From Roseiarcus sp050015935 (GTDB lineage: Bacteria > Pseudomonadota > Alphaproteobacteria > Rhizobiales > Beijerinckiaceae), in assembly GCA_050015935.1 (NCBI GenBank), contig JBEKAL010000001.1, forward strand, positions 12,461 to 76,460: a stretch of 64,000 nucleotides of DNA. Reading direction: 5' to 3'. Under the pieces are notes generated by a model. The model made no database searches, had not been told where the DNA came from, and saw only the letters and a list, made by a program, of their open reading frames with translations. Shown one piece after another: positions 26,154 through 35,062 of this stretch (within the stretch, counting starts at the first letter, position 1; each line of letters starts with the position of its first letter). The position numbers and the translations under genes are program-made.

Positions 26154-27659
26154 TCAGCCCGAACTCGTCACGGCGAGCAGCGCCGAGAACATGTCGTCGA
26201 CCGTCGTCAGCAATTTGGCGGTCGTCGTGTACGAGTTCTCGATGTTCAGCATGTTCGTCATTTCGGTGTCGAGGTTCACCCCGGTCGCGTTGGACAGCGC
26301 CGCGGTCGCTTGCGCGACCAGCGAATTTTGATAGTCGACGTTATTGCTCGCTTGCTGGTTTTGGCCCTGCAGCCAGCTCACCGAAGCGTTGGCGTAATCG
26401 CTGAGGCTGTCGGAGGAGCCTAGGCCCGCGCTGGGGTCGAACGACTGCGTCGCCGTCGTCGCCGCGATCATCTGTTGGATTCGGCCGGTGTAGCCCGCCG
26501 CGCCGGTGGCGTTGTAGCTGTAGTCGGCGCCGTTGATTCCGCCGTTCTGCAGCAAGCCGACGTCGCCGCCTTGCGAGGGGTCGACGGCCGGGTTGACCTC
26601 GATGGAGGCCGCCAGGCCGGTCACGGCGGTCGCCGCGGGCAGGGCCATCGCGCCCGAATAGGTGAACAACCCCGGCAGCGAAGGCAGGCCCGGATTGGTT
26701 GTCGATTGGTCGCTCTCGCCGAAGGCGTTGATCAGGCCGCCGGCAATTTGATCGAGCTGCGCCTGATATTGCGGCGCGACCGCGTCGCGCAAATTCGCCA
26801 GACCTGCGAGCGCGCCGGACTGGATCGGCATCGGCGACGACGCGCCGGTGATCGGCACGCCGTCGACGGTCACGGCGGCGCCGGTCGTGCTCGCGGTGTA
26901 GGTCGCGGTCGGCGTGAAGGAGACCGTGCGCGGCGTCACATCAAACAACGTCACGCCGCTGTCGGTGTAAATTGACGTCGAGCCGTCCGGATTGGCGACG
27001 GTCGAAATGCCGATTTGTTGCGAAAGTTGAGTGAGAATCGAATCGCGGCTGTCCTCGGCGCCGCTGACGTTGGCGCCCGTCGCCAGACCGCTGACGATCG
27101 TCGCATTGACCTGCGAGAACTGATTGAGCAGCGAGTTGATGGTCGAGACGGACGAAGCCATGTCCGAATCGGCCTGCTCGCGCACTTGTTGAACCGTCGC
27201 GGAACCGCTGTTGAGCGAAGAGGCGAGATTGGACGCTGCGGTGACGACAGCCTGGCCGGCCGAAGCGTCGCTGGGCGACGCCTCGTAAGTCGTGAGCGCG
27301 TCCTGCAAGTTCGCCAGCATCGCCGAGGGCGAGTTGCCGTTCTGCGTCGATCCCGAGGCGGAGGAGCTGGACGCGCTGTCGCTGACCGACTGCGCGAGCC
27401 TCGCCAATCCGTTGGCCAGCGCCTGTTCGCTCGCCGCTTGCGACGTCGACGAATTGACCTGCTCCGACAGCGCGGCGTTGGCCTCGCGCGTGACCGAGGC
27501 GACGTCGGAGCCGCCGCAGGAATTGGTGACGACGTTGGCGATTTCGCGCGAATAGCCCGTCGTGTTGGCGTTCGAGATATTGCTCGAGATGACCGCCGAC
27601 TGCGCCGCGTTCGAAAGGAACGCGGAGCTGATGATGTTGTACGCTGCCGACAGGCTCAT
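26154..27659 (-). CDS. flgK: Flagellar hook-associated protein FlgK
   Basis: A 501-residue junction protein. The N-terminus (LSAAYNIISSAFLSNAAQSA, then SNISNANTTGYSRE) carries the rod/hook family pattern, and the C-terminus (NNVDYQNSLVAQATAALSNA, then VNLDTEMTNMLNIENSYTTT) is the family ending. The central domain is variable and rich in Ser, Ala, Gly and Thr. It lies between flgE and flgL in the expected export order. Confidence 0.93.
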   Translation of the reverse strand: MSLSAAYNIISSAFLSNAAQSAVISSNISNANTTGYSREIANVVTNSCGGSDVASVTREANAALSEQVNSSTSQAASEQALANGLARLAQSVSDSASSSSASGSTQNGNSPSAMLANLQDALTTYEASPSDASAGQAVVTAASNLASSLNSGSATVQQVREQADSDMASSVSTINSLLNQFSQVNATIVSGLATGANVSGAEDSRDSILTQLSQQIGISTVANPDGSTSIYTDSGVTLFDVTPRTVSFTPTATYTASTTGAAVTVDGVPITGASSPMPIQSGALAGLANLRDAVAPQYQAQLDQIAGGLINAFGESDQSTTNPGLPSLPGLFTYSGAMALPAATAVTGLAASIEVNPAVDPSQGGDVGLLQNGGINGADYSYNATGAAGYTGRIQQMIAATTATQSFDPSAGLGSSDSLSDYANASVSWLQGQNQQASNNVDYQNSLVAQATAALSNATGVNLDTEMTNMLNIENSYTTTAKLLTTVDDMFSALLAVTSSG

Positions 27660-27689
27660 CGCGCGGCCCTGGAAGGACGGAGAATTGGT

Positions 27690-28985
27690 TTACGACTTCA
27701 GATTGTTGAGAATGTCGAGGAGGTCTGCGCCGGTCTGGAACACTTTGGAATTGGCCTGATAGGCGCTCTGGGCCTCGATCATATCCGTCAGCTCGGTGGC
27801 CAGATCGACAGTCGAGTCTTCGAGGGACGAGGAAACGACGGCGCCGAGACCCCCTGTTCCAGCGGTTCCGTATACGATCGAGCCGGAGTTCTGATTGGCC
27901 TGATAGACGTTGCCGTTGAGAGAGGTAAGACTGTCCGGACTCGCCACGGTGGCCAACGGAATGTCATAGGCGGCGTTGGACGCTCCGTTGCTGTATTGGA
28001 AATCGAGCGTGCCATCGGCGCTGATCGTCACGCCCTCCAAGCTGCTCGGCGCGTTGCCGTTGGTCGTGTTGGTGTTGACGCTGAAGTTCGCCGCCAGTTG
28101 GGTCGTCCCGCTGATGTCGAGGGCCAAGGTTTTGCCGTTCGGAATCGGAATGTTGAAATCCAAATTGGTCGTCCCCTCGCTCGTCGCCATCAGCGCGCCC
28201 GTCGTCGAGCTGAAATACAGCGTATCCGACTTCAATGGCGTGTTGGGCGGAGTCGTCGTATAGGGGAAGCCGCCGGTCGCCGCGGCGTCGGCGGCGTCGT
28301 AAGCGGTGATCTGCCAGGTGTCGTCGCCCGCATTCGGCCCCGCCGTCGCCACGCCCGTGTTGGTCAGATAGACGTTGATCGTGTGCTCGCCGCCCAGGTC
28401 GTCGTAGGCGGTGACCGAGGTCTCGGCGGTATAGGACGCGTCTTCCGCAGGAGGGTTGGCCGAGGGCAGATCGGCCGCGTTGGTGACCGGGCTCGAGTTC
28501 GAGGGGAGATTCACCGACAGCACGCCGGCGTCCGTCGCCGTCGGCAAGTCGCCCGCCGCAGTGACATTCACTTTTTGGGTGGGAACCGCATCCGCCTGGC
28601 CGTTGCCGGCAATGTTGCCCATCAGGTAGTAACCGGCCGAATTGACGAGATTGCCCTCCGCGTCGGGCACGAACGAGCCGTTCCTGGTGAGATAGAGCGC
28701 GCCGCTCGAGTCGGAGACGACGAAGTACCCGCTGCCTTGAATCGCGAGGTCCGTCGTGGTCGAAGTGCCGACGACCGAGCCCTGCAGCGAATTGAGCGCG
28801 CGTATGCTCGTCGCGACGCCGGCGAGGCTGTCGGCGGCACCGCCGGCCTGATCGACGAGCGTCGAAAACTCCGTTTCGACGTTCTTGTAGCCGGTGGTGT
28901 CGGCGTTGGAGACGTTCTGCGAAATGGTCGAAAGCCAGTTCGTGTCCGCCAACATGCCGGAAACGGCCGCGCCCATCAAGCTCAT
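27690..28985 (-). CDS. flgE: Flagellar hook protein FlgE
   Basis: A 431-residue hook subunit. The N-terminal NVSNADTTGYKNVETEF and the C-terminal SSLEDSTVDLATELTDMIEA...YQANSKVFQTGADLLDIL are hallmark FlgE regions, and YDDLGGEHTINVYLT is in the outer domain. It starts 30 bases upstream of flgK's side of the cluster and 79 bases downstream of fliP's stop-to-start gap, so it may have its own promoter in 28986-29064. Confidence 0.94.
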   Translation of the reverse strand: MSLMGAAVSGMLADTNWLSTISQNVSNADTTGYKNVETEFSTLVDQAGGAADSLAGVATSIRALNSLQGSVVGTSTTTDLAIQGSGYFVVSDSSGALYLTRNGSFVPDAEGNLVNSAGYYLMGNIAGNGQADAVPTQKVNVTAAGDLPTATDAGVLSVNLPSNSSPVTNAADLPSANPPAEDASYTAETSVTAYDDLGGEHTINVYLTNTGVATAGPNAGDDTWQITAYDAADAAATGGFPYTTTPPNTPLKSDTLYFSSTTGALMATSEGTTNLDFNIPIPNGKTLALDISGTTQLAANFSVNTNTTNGNAPSSLEGVTISADGTLDFQYSNGASNAAYDIPLATVASPDSLTSLNGNVYQANQNSGSIVYGTAGTGGLGAVVSSSLEDSTVDLATELTDMIEAQSAYQANSKVFQTGADLLDILNNLKS

Positions 28986-29064
28986 CGATTGGTCTCCTCG
29001 GAATTTCGGCGATCCAATAAACGATCGTTCCCTTGCGCGAAGCTGTTGGCGTCGACCGAGGCCG

Positions 29065-29799
29065 TCAATTGATCGATCGCACCAGGCTGCCGATCAGCAG
29101 ATTCCAGCCGTCGACCAGCACGAAGAACAAGATCTTCACAGGCAACGAGATGACCGACGGCGGCAACATCATCATGCCCATCGACATCGTCAGCGCGGCG
29201 ACGATCATGTCGATGACCAGGAACGGCAAGACAATCAGGAAGCCGATCTCGAATCCCCGACGCAACTCGGAAATCATGAAGGCGGGGATGAGAATCCGCA
29301 GGTCGACCGTCGTGCGATCCTTGATCTGGAAATTGCCTTTCGACAGATCTTCGAACAGCGCGATATCCTTCTCGCGAACCTGAGCGAGCATGAACTCGCG
29401 AAAGGGCTGGGTGATGGCGCCATAGGCCTCCTGCTGACTGATCGTGTTGTCCATCAGCGGCTTGAGGCCGTTCTGCCATGCCCGGTCGAAGGTGGGCGCC
29501 ATGACGAAAAACGTCATGAACAGCGACAGGCTGATCAGCACGAGATTGGCGGGCGTGCTTTGCAAGCCCAATCCCGACCTCAGAAAGGAAAGCGCGACGG
29601 TGAATCGGGTGAAGCTGGTGACCATGATCAGCAGACCGGGCGCGACCGACAGAACGGTCAGGATTGCGACCATCTGAACGATGCGCGCGGTGGCCGACGC
29701 GCCCCCGCTCGGGATCAACGCGCCGAGATCGACGGTCTGGGCGCCGGCCGCCGAAACGGTCAAGAAAAGCGCGATCGCCGCGACCGTTGCGCGTTTCAT
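29065..29799 (-). CDS. fliP: Flagellar export gate protein FliP
   Basis: A 244-residue gate protein with a cleavable signal peptide (KRATVAAIALFLTVSAAGAQ) and four membrane helices. Conserved stretches are SFTRFTVALSFLRSGLGLQS, FVMAPTFDRAWQNGLKPLMD and LIPAFMISELRRGFEIGFLI. The ATG overlaps the fliL stop by four bases. Length and motifs are typical. Confidence 0.95.
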   Translation of the reverse strand: MKRATVAAIALFLTVSAAGAQTVDLGALIPSGGASATARIVQMVAILTVLSVAPGLLIMVTSFTRFTVALSFLRSGLGLQSTPANLVLISLSLFMTFFVMAPTFDRAWQNGLKPLMDNTISQQEAYGAITQPFREFMLAQVREKDIALFEDLSKGNFQIKDRTTVDLRILIPAFMISELRRGFEIGFLIVLPFLVIDMIVAALTMSMGMMMLPPSVISLPVKILFFVLVDGWNLLIGSLVRSIN

Positions 29800-30323
29800 T
29801 GCACCACCAGGGTTCGGATGATCAGCTCGCTGACCTTGCCGCCGGAGCGGATCACCGCGCGTTCGTTGAGATCCTGTCTAATGTTTTGCAATCCGATCGG
29901 GCCCTCGATTTGCGCCAAGGTGACGGTGTGCAAATAGGCGAGTTCGTCGCCGGCGATTTCTCCGACCATGACCTCGGGATGGGGAAGAGCCTTGGCGTCG
30001 AACACGATCGACGCTTCCAGGCGAATCCAGGTGTCCCGCGGCGCGCCGAGATTCGTGACGATCGGCGGCATCTCGAACAAGCCGGCGGTTGCGGGCACCC
30101 CCGCGCCGGGCGACGATTCGTTCTTTTGGCTCGACGCCTCCGGCGCCGGCGGGATTGCGAACAGGGCGCCCATCGCCGCGGCGATCACGGTGACGACGAG
30201 CGTTGCGGCGATCGTTTGCTTGGTCGAAGCCGGCGCCGGCGCGGGCGCGGGCGCCGGCGGCGTCGGCGGCGTCGACGCCGCGGCGTCGACTTGGTCGTTT
30301 ACGGCAACGGGTGCGGTGGCCAT
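29796..30323 (-). CDS. fliL: Flagellar basal-body protein FliL
   Basis: A 175-residue single-pass inner-membrane protein that supports stator function. An Ala/Pro/Thr-rich cytoplasmic N-terminal tail (residues 10-33) precedes the membrane helix (TIAATLVVTVIAAAMGALFA, about 35-54). The periplasmic domain contains PPIVTNLGAPRDTWIRLEAS and ends SELIIRTLVVQ, the FliL signature. The DNA for the Pro/Ala tail is an imperfect GCGCCG repeat near 30230-30290. Confidence 0.9.
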   Translation of the reverse strand: MATAPVAVNDQVDAAASTPPTPPAPAPAPAPASTKQTIAATLVVTVIAAAMGALFAIPPAPEASSQKNESSPGAGVPATAGLFEMPPIVTNLGAPRDTWIRLEASIVFDAKALPHPEVMVGEIAGDELAYLHTVTLAQIEGPIGLQNIRQDLNERAVIRSGGKVSELIIRTLVVQ

Positions 30324-30345
30324 CGAGAGAATCGTCCCCGACGTT

Positions 30346-31083
30346 TCAGAACGGCTTCACAAAATCGTAAATTTCCTGGCCCCACGAGGGCTGCTGGACT
30401 TCGCTCAATCGGCCTCGCCCGCCATACGAGATGCGCGCCTCGGCGATGTGATCGTAGGCGACCGTGTTGGCGCGGGAGATGTCCGAGGGCCGCACGATGC
30501 CGGCGACGGTGAGCTGGCGCAATTCGTAGTTCACCCGCACCTCCTGTGAGCCGCTGATGACGAGGTTGCCGTTGGGCAACACTTCGGTGACGACCGCCGC
30601 GACCGACACTTGGATTTGTTCCTGGCGATCGATGTTGCCCTGGCCTTGGGTCGTCGATGTCGAGTTGATGTTCGACGTCAAGTTCGGAGTCGTCGACGAC
30701 GACGTCGACGAGTTGGAGCCGGGGGGGGGAGGAGGGGTGAAATTCCAACCGGCGGTGAACGACGTACTCGCCGACTTCGAACGATCCGTCTCGTTGTCGA
30801 ACGTGGCCTTGTCGTTGATCGCGATGACGACGGTGACGATGTCGCCTACCTTGGCGATGCGTTGATCCGTATAGAAATTGATCGGCGTTCCGGCGAAGCG
30901 CTGGCCTCGCTTCGGATCGAGAGCGCTGGCGGTCGCGTCTTCGTTGGCGCGCTCGCTCGCCGCGGTCAGCCCGCTGCCGACCGGCGAAAGATTGGGCATG
31001 AGATCGGCGGGTCCCGCGGCGCAGCCGGCCAGATTCGACGCGAACAGCGCGACAAGAAGAACTCTTCGCCCGGGTCCACGCAT
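30346..31083 (-). CDS. flgH: Flagellar L-ring lipoprotein FlgH
   Basis: Outer-membrane ring subunit of 245 residues. The signal peptide ends in a lipobox (ASNLAGC, lipidated Cys21). Conserved parts are IAKVGDIVTVVIAINDKATF, then PNGNLVISGSQEVRVNYELR and the C-terminal SRANTVAYDHIAEARISYGG. The ATG at 31083 shares one base with the motE stop; a GTG three bases earlier is the alternative. The reading frame contains a run of nine G (30721-30729 on the + strand) encoding part of a Pro5 stretch; a slip there would break the gene. Confidence 0.94.
   Translation of the reverse strand: MRGPGRRVLLVALFASNLAGCAAGPADLMPNLSPVGSGLTAASERANEDATASALDPKRGQRFAGTPINFYTDQRIAKVGDIVTVVIAINDKATFDNETDRSKSASTSFTAGWNFTPPPPPGSNSSTSSSTTPNLTSNINSTSTTQGQGNIDRQEQIQVSVAAVVTEVLPNGNLVISGSQEVRVNYELRQLTVAGIVRPSDISRANTVAYDHIAEARISYGGRGRLSEVQQPSWGQEIYDFVKPF
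30721..30729. repeat. G9 homopolymer inside flgH
   Basis: Nine consecutive G residues on the + strand (C9 in the coding strand) encode Pro codons of FlgH. It is the longest G run I noticed in a coding region here. Runs of this length are prone to slipped-strand errors, so flgH could switch off and on by frameshift. Confidence 0.7.
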
Positions 31084-31604
31084 CACGACTTCTTTTCGGC
31101 GGCGGCCCCGGACATGATGCCGGTCAGTTTCCCGGCTCTGCCCGCCTCCATTTCATTGAGGATCGCGCTCGCCGCGCGCGCGTTGAGCTTGCCGAGAATG
31201 GAGACGGCCGTCGCGTCGTCCATTGCCGCCAATTGCGCCGCGGCGGCTTCCGGCTCCATTTTTCCGTAGATCGCCACCACGTCGTCGCTCGCCGAATTCA
31301 TCAGGGCTTCGCGTTTGCTCACCCATTCGCGCGCTTCCGCCTCCTTCTTTTCGAGCTCGGCGATGCGCTGTTTGACCTGCCCTTCCAATTCCGTCAGGCG
31401 TCTTGCCTGCCACGCGATGCGCGCCTCGGCCGCCACCGGGGCGACATTGGCGCAATAGCGCGCGACGCCGCTGTCGGCGCTCTTGTCCGCCGCGCCCGCG
31501 TTGGATTTTTGCTTCACGTCGTTCTGGGCGAGGGCGTGGCCTGCGAAAGCGGCGGCCAGGGTGAACGCGCCGATGGCGAAGAGGCGGTTGGCGGCTGTGG
31601 GCAT
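31083..31604 (-). CDS. motE: MotE-like periplasmic chaperone
   Basis: A 173-residue exported protein: signal peptide (NRLFAIGAFTLAAAFAGHAL, cut near AQN), a coiled coil (TELEGQVKQRIAELEKKEAE), then an MgtE-N-like helical domain (GKMEPEAAAAQLAAMDDATA, SILGKLNARAASAILNEME). In Sinorhizobium MotE stabilises the periplasmic motility protein MotC, whose gene is also in this window at 47628-48806. Its place between flgI and flgH is that seen in rhizobia. It overlaps flgH by one base. Confidence 0.82.
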   Translation of the reverse strand: MPTAANRLFAIGAFTLAAAFAGHALAQNDVKQKSNAGAADKSADSGVARYCANVAPVAAEARIAWQARRLTELEGQVKQRIAELEKKEAEAREWVSKREALMNSASDDVVAIYGKMEPEAAAAQLAAMDDATAVSILGKLNARAASAILNEMEAGRAGKLTGIMSGAAAEKKS

Positions 31605-31676
31605 GGCGGCGGCGCCGACGTGGAGGAACTCGATGCGCGCAACTTGCCGCGCGCGCCTTGCGCCGGGCTGACTCGG

Positions 31677-32774
31677 CTATTGCACGATGAGTTCGGCCTG
31701 CAATGCTCCCGCCGTCTTGATCGCCTGAAGAATGGCGATGATGCCGCTCGGCTTGACCCCGATTCGATTGAGACCGTTCACCAGCGTGCGCAGGCTCGCC
31801 CCTTCGACAATCGCCACCTGGCCGCCTTGCTGCTCGGCGTCGATCTGCGTGCGCGGCGTCACGACGGTCTGTCCTTGCGACCGCGGCGTCGGCTGAGAAA
31901 CGGTGGGAGTCTCCGAGACCCGCACCGAAAGGGTTCCGTGCGTCACCGCGACCGTCGAGATTTGAACGTCCTGACCGATCACCACGGTGCCGGTTCTCGC
32001 GTCCAGAACGACGCGCGCCACGCTGTCCGGCTCGACGGCCAGTTCGCCAATCTCCGCCATAAAGCGCGTGACGCTGACGCCTGGCGGGTGAAACAATTCG
32101 ACGGTCCGGCCATCCATCTCGAACGCCGAGCGGCGGCGGAACCGCTGCTGCGAATAAGCGTTGATCGCGTCGACGATCCGCACGGCGGTGTTGTAGTCGG
32201 GATTTTTCAATTCCAGGATCAGCCGCAGTTCGTCGGGCGGCGCCGGCACGGCTTTGTCGATGATCGCGCCGTTCGAAATCCGTCCGGCCGTCGGCACCCC
32301 CTGCGACAGGGTTTCGGCCTGGCCGGCGGCCTCGAAGCCCGTGACCGACACCGCGCCTTGCGCGCTCGCATAGGCCTCGCCGTCGGTCCCCGACAATTGC
32401 GTCAGCAACAAAGTGCCGCCCATCAGCGAGGGAGCGTCGCCTAGCGCCGATACGGTCACGTCGAGACGGGAACCCACATCCATCCCAGCCGGCAGATCCG
32501 CGGTCACGATCACCGCGGCCACGTTGCGATTTCGCAATGCGCTGCCGCGCACGTTGATGCCCATCCGATCGAGCATCGCCTGAATCGCCTGTTCGGTGAA
32601 CGGAACGTTGCGCAGAGTGTCGCCGGTGCCTTGCAGGCCGACCACCAGACCGTAGCCGATGAGCTGATTGTCGCGCGCGCCGCGCAACGACGTGATGTCC
32701 TTGATGCGCGCCGCCGCCAGTCCCTGGCTCGCGAACGCGCAGAGAATCAGCGTGAGGATCAAGCGCTTCATCAC
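31677..32774 (-). CDS. flgI: Flagellar P-ring protein FlgI
   Basis: A 365-residue periplasmic ring subunit with a signal peptide (KRLILTLILCAFASQGLAAA). The conserved start RIKDITSLRGARDNQLIGYG, the GTGDTLRNVPFTEQAIQAML region and the C-terminal LVNGLNRIGVKPSGIIAILQ are unmistakable. Its ATG overlaps the flgA stop by four bases, and FlgA is its assembly chaperone. Confidence 0.96.
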   Translation of the reverse strand: MMKRLILTLILCAFASQGLAAARIKDITSLRGARDNQLIGYGLVVGLQGTGDTLRNVPFTEQAIQAMLDRMGINVRGSALRNRNVAAVIVTADLPAGMDVGSRLDVTVSALGDAPSLMGGTLLLTQLSGTDGEAYASAQGAVSVTGFEAAGQAETLSQGVPTAGRISNGAIIDKAVPAPPDELRLILELKNPDYNTAVRIVDAINAYSQQRFRRRSAFEMDGRTVELFHPPGVSVTRFMAEIGELAVEPDSVARVVLDARTGTVVIGQDVQISTVAVTHGTLSVRVSETPTVSQPTPRSQGQTVVTPRTQIDAEQQGGQVAIVEGASLRTLVNGLNRIGVKPSGIIAILQAIKTAGALQAELIVQ

Positions 32775-33235
32775 CCGCCGCTCACGCGCACTGTGCCGTC
32801 CGGTTGGACCGCCCCCGACACCGTCACGCCACTGTCGCTGTTGCGCACCTTGATGACGTCGCCGGCGGCGCCGTCCTGCAAAGCCGCGCCGACGGTGACG
32901 ATCGTCAGTCCGCCTTCCTCGTAAACGAGCTTGACTTCGGCGCCGTTGGCCACGAGGCGCGGATTATCGATCCCGGCGAGCGGAATCGCGGCGCCGGGCA
33001 AGAGGGTCCGGCGCGCCATCTTGCCGACCAACGCGGATCGCGTTTCGGCGAACGGGCCAACGCCCGTGGCCGTCTCGGCCGGCAGGTCCGCGAGCATGTC
33101 GTCGCGGATGATTTCGCCGGGGTAGATGACGATCCTGGGCGCCGGCAAGGCGGCGTCCTGCGCGAGCGCGCAGAGGTTGGGCGCAAGCCACAATCCCAAT
33201 GAGGCCAGCAAAGCGGCGATCCGGTTCACGCGCAC
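32771..33235 (-). CDS. flgA: P-ring assembly chaperone FlgA
   Basis: A 154-residue exported chaperone for P-ring polymerisation. The signal peptide is IAALLASLGLWLAPNLCALA, followed by a SAF-like domain (YPGEIIRDDMLADLPAETAT, GKMARRTLLPGAAIPLAGID) and the typical ending VSGAVQPDGTVRVSGG. The short form is normal for rhizobia. It lies 12 bases after flgG. Confidence 0.93.
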   Translation of the reverse strand: MRVNRIAALLASLGLWLAPNLCALAQDAALPAPRIVIYPGEIIRDDMLADLPAETATGVGPFAETRSALVGKMARRTLLPGAAIPLAGIDNPRLVANGAEVKLVYEEGGLTIVTVGAALQDGAAGDVIKVRNSDSGVTVSGAVQPDGTVRVSGG

Positions 33236-33247
33236 GAGGCCGTCTCC

Positions 33248-34036
33248 TCAGCTCCTCATATTCGATATCGTTCCTGACATTTGGTCCGCGGCCTGGATCA
33301 CCTTCGAATTCATTTCATAGGCTCGCTGCGCGGCGATCAGGTTGGTGATTTCCGACACCGGGTCGACATTCGAGGCTTCCAGATATCCCTGCTGAAGGAC
33401 GCCGAACGCCGTATCTCCGGGAACGCCGACAGTGGGCTGACCCGACGCCGCCGTTTGCTGAAAGAGATTGTCCCCCAGCGCCTGAAGTCCGGCCTCGTTG
33501 ATGAAATTGGCGATCGTCAACTGCCCGAGCTGTTGGGGCGACGTCTGTCCGGGAATCGTCGCGGTCACTATCCCCGTCTGGCTCACGGTGATGCTCGTCG
33601 CGGTGGGCGGGATCAGAATCGGCGGGCTCACGATATAGCCGTCGGCGGTCACCAATTGTCCCGTCGCGTTGGTGTTGAACGCGCCGTCGCGCGTATACAC
33701 GGTGTCGCCCGCCGTGGTCGTGACTTGGAACCAACCGCGCCCGTTGATCGCGAGATCGAGCGAGTTCCCGGTGTTGGTGAGCGCGCCTTGGATTTGCAAG
33801 CTGCGGATCGCCGCGGTGCGCACGCCGAGCCCGACTTGCGCGCCTTCGGGCACCGTGGCGTCGCGGCCGCGGGTGCTGACGCCCATCAAGCGTTCGGTCT
33901 GATAGATCAGATCGGTGAATTCCGCTCGCGAGCGCTTGAATCCGGTGGTGTTGAGGTTGGCGATGTTGTTGGCGATGACCTCGAGATTCTGCTCTTGGGC
34001 GTTCATGCCCGTGGCCGCTATCGCAAGCGCTCTCAT
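33248..34036 (-). CDS. flgG: Distal rod protein FlgG
   Basis: A 262-residue distal rod subunit. The N-terminus MRALAIAATGMNAQEQNLEV, then NNIANLNTTGFKRSRAEFTD, and the C-terminus GYLEASNVDPVSEITNLIAA...YEMNSKVIQAADQM match FlgG fully. The frame runs open to 34375, but the conserved start is the ATG at 34036. The gene is 28 bases downstream of fliE. Confidence 0.96.
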   Translation of the reverse strand: MRALAIAATGMNAQEQNLEVIANNIANLNTTGFKRSRAEFTDLIYQTERLMGVSTRGRDATVPEGAQVGLGVRTAAIRSLQIQGALTNTGNSLDLAINGRGWFQVTTTAGDTVYTRDGAFNTNATGQLVTADGYIVSPPILIPPTATSITVSQTGIVTATIPGQTSPQQLGQLTIANFINEAGLQALGDNLFQQTAASGQPTVGVPGDTAFGVLQQGYLEASNVDPVSEITNLIAAQRAYEMNSKVIQAADQMSGTISNMRS

Positions 34037-34064
34037 GCTTCGATCTTTCGGTTGTGCGGACGCC

Positions 34065-34382
34065 TCAGATCGCCATCCGCGAGATTTCCTGATAGGAGGA
34101 AACGGCCTTGTCGCGGATCGCCAGCGTCGACTGCAGCGTGCGCTGCGCGCCCATGATCGCTTCGACGACCTTGAACGGCGGCAAGGATCCTTGCAGACCC
34201 TGAATGGCCGCGGCCTCGCCGGACTGCAGCGAGCCGATCGCGTCGCTGACGACCTGGCCCAACGCCTGCGTGAAACTCGCGCCGGAACTCGTTGTCGAGG
34301 CGGCGCCGGCCGTCCCGCTGGAAGCGCCGGGTTCGAGTTGCTTGCCGATCGCGCCGAGCGCGGATACGCCTTCAATCGCCAT
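34065..34382 (-). CDS. fliE: Basal-body junction protein FliE
   Basis: A 105-residue protein joining the MS ring to the rod and the first export substrate. The C-terminal half (GASFTQALGQVVSDAIGSLQ, then FKVVEAIMGAQRTLQSTLAI, ending SYQEISRMAI) is diagnostic. The start ATG at 34382 is preceded by GGGAG four bases away. A small open frame overlaps its start by 11 bases. The gap to flgC is about 250 bases, larger than the usual tight flgC-fliE spacing. Confidence 0.93.
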   Translation of the reverse strand: MAIEGVSALGAIGKQLEPGASSGTAGAASTTSSGASFTQALGQVVSDAIGSLQSGEAAAIQGLQGSLPPFKVVEAIMGAQRTLQSTLAIRDKAVSSYQEISRMAI

Positions 34383-34566
34383 TTTGCTCCCGCGCGCCAA
34401 CCCCGGCGTGGATGCCGAGGACCCGCGCGCCTCCCTTGCTCGAATGACGGACCACGTCGATTTCTTGCCGCGGCGCTCCGCCCGCCTTCGCGCTCCTGCG
34501 GGAGGCGCGGCGGCGATCGCCGTGTTGCGCGGCCAAGCCGTGTCGGGGACGATCGAGGAACGCCAT
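34372..34566 (-). CDS. Possible small protein between flgC and fliE
   Basis: A 64-codon frame fills the unusually wide flgC-fliE gap and overlaps the fliE start by 11 bases. Its ATG has AAGGGAG five bases upstream, one of the better ribosome-binding sites in the cluster. The predicted product is very basic (many Arg and His) with no recognised domain (begins MAFLDRPRHGLAAQHGD). The signal could serve to reinitiate translation into fliE rather than make a functional protein. I rate the coding call as open. Confidence 0.35.
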   Translation of the reverse strand: MAFLDRPRHGLAAQHGDRRRASRRSAKAGGAPRQEIDVVRHSSKGGARVLGIHAGVGAREQNGD

Positions 34567-34636
34567 GGAAACTCCCTTGAAGACATTCCGGACCGAGACT
34601 CCCGGCCGCTCGAATTTGTCGGGCCGGCCGATCGAG

Positions 34637-35062
34637 TCAAGCGTCCTTGAGCAAATTGACGGTCATGCCCAACAGATCCGCCGACTGCCTTGCAACCTGC
34701 AAATTCGCCTCATAAGTTCGATTCGCCTCGCGCATGTCGGCCAGTTCGGTCAGCACGTCGACATTCGGCATTTTGACAAATCCGTTTTCGTCGGCCGCCG
34801 GGTTGCCGGGATCGAGTTCGACCTTGAACGGGCTGTCGTCGAGACCGATGCTCTTGACGCGCACCAGGGACAGCCCCGCGGCCCGATCGAGTTCGTTGTC
34901 GAATGACACCGTCTGGCGCGTGTAAGGATCGGCGCCGGGCGCGCTCCCCGTCGATTGCGAATTCGCGATGTTTTCCGAGATGACGCGCAGTCGCACCGAC
35001 TGTGCGTCGAGACCGGCGCCGGCGATGCGCAACGCCGATTGCAAGGGATCTGGCATCGTCAT
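34637..35062 (-). CDS. flgC: Proximal rod protein FlgC
   Basis: A 141-residue proximal rod subunit. SALRIAGAGLDAQSVRLRVI and SENIANSQSTGSAPGADPYT form the conserved N-terminus, and the C-terminus LTELADMREANRTYEANLQV...LLGMTVNLLKDA is typical. It starts directly at the flgB stop with no intervening base. Confidence 0.95.
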   Translation of the reverse strand: MTMPDPLQSALRIAGAGLDAQSVRLRVISENIANSQSTGSAPGADPYTRQTVSFDNELDRAAGLSLVRVKSIGLDDSPFKVELDPGNPAADENGFVKMPNVDVLTELADMREANRTYEANLQVARQSADLLGMTVNLLKDA

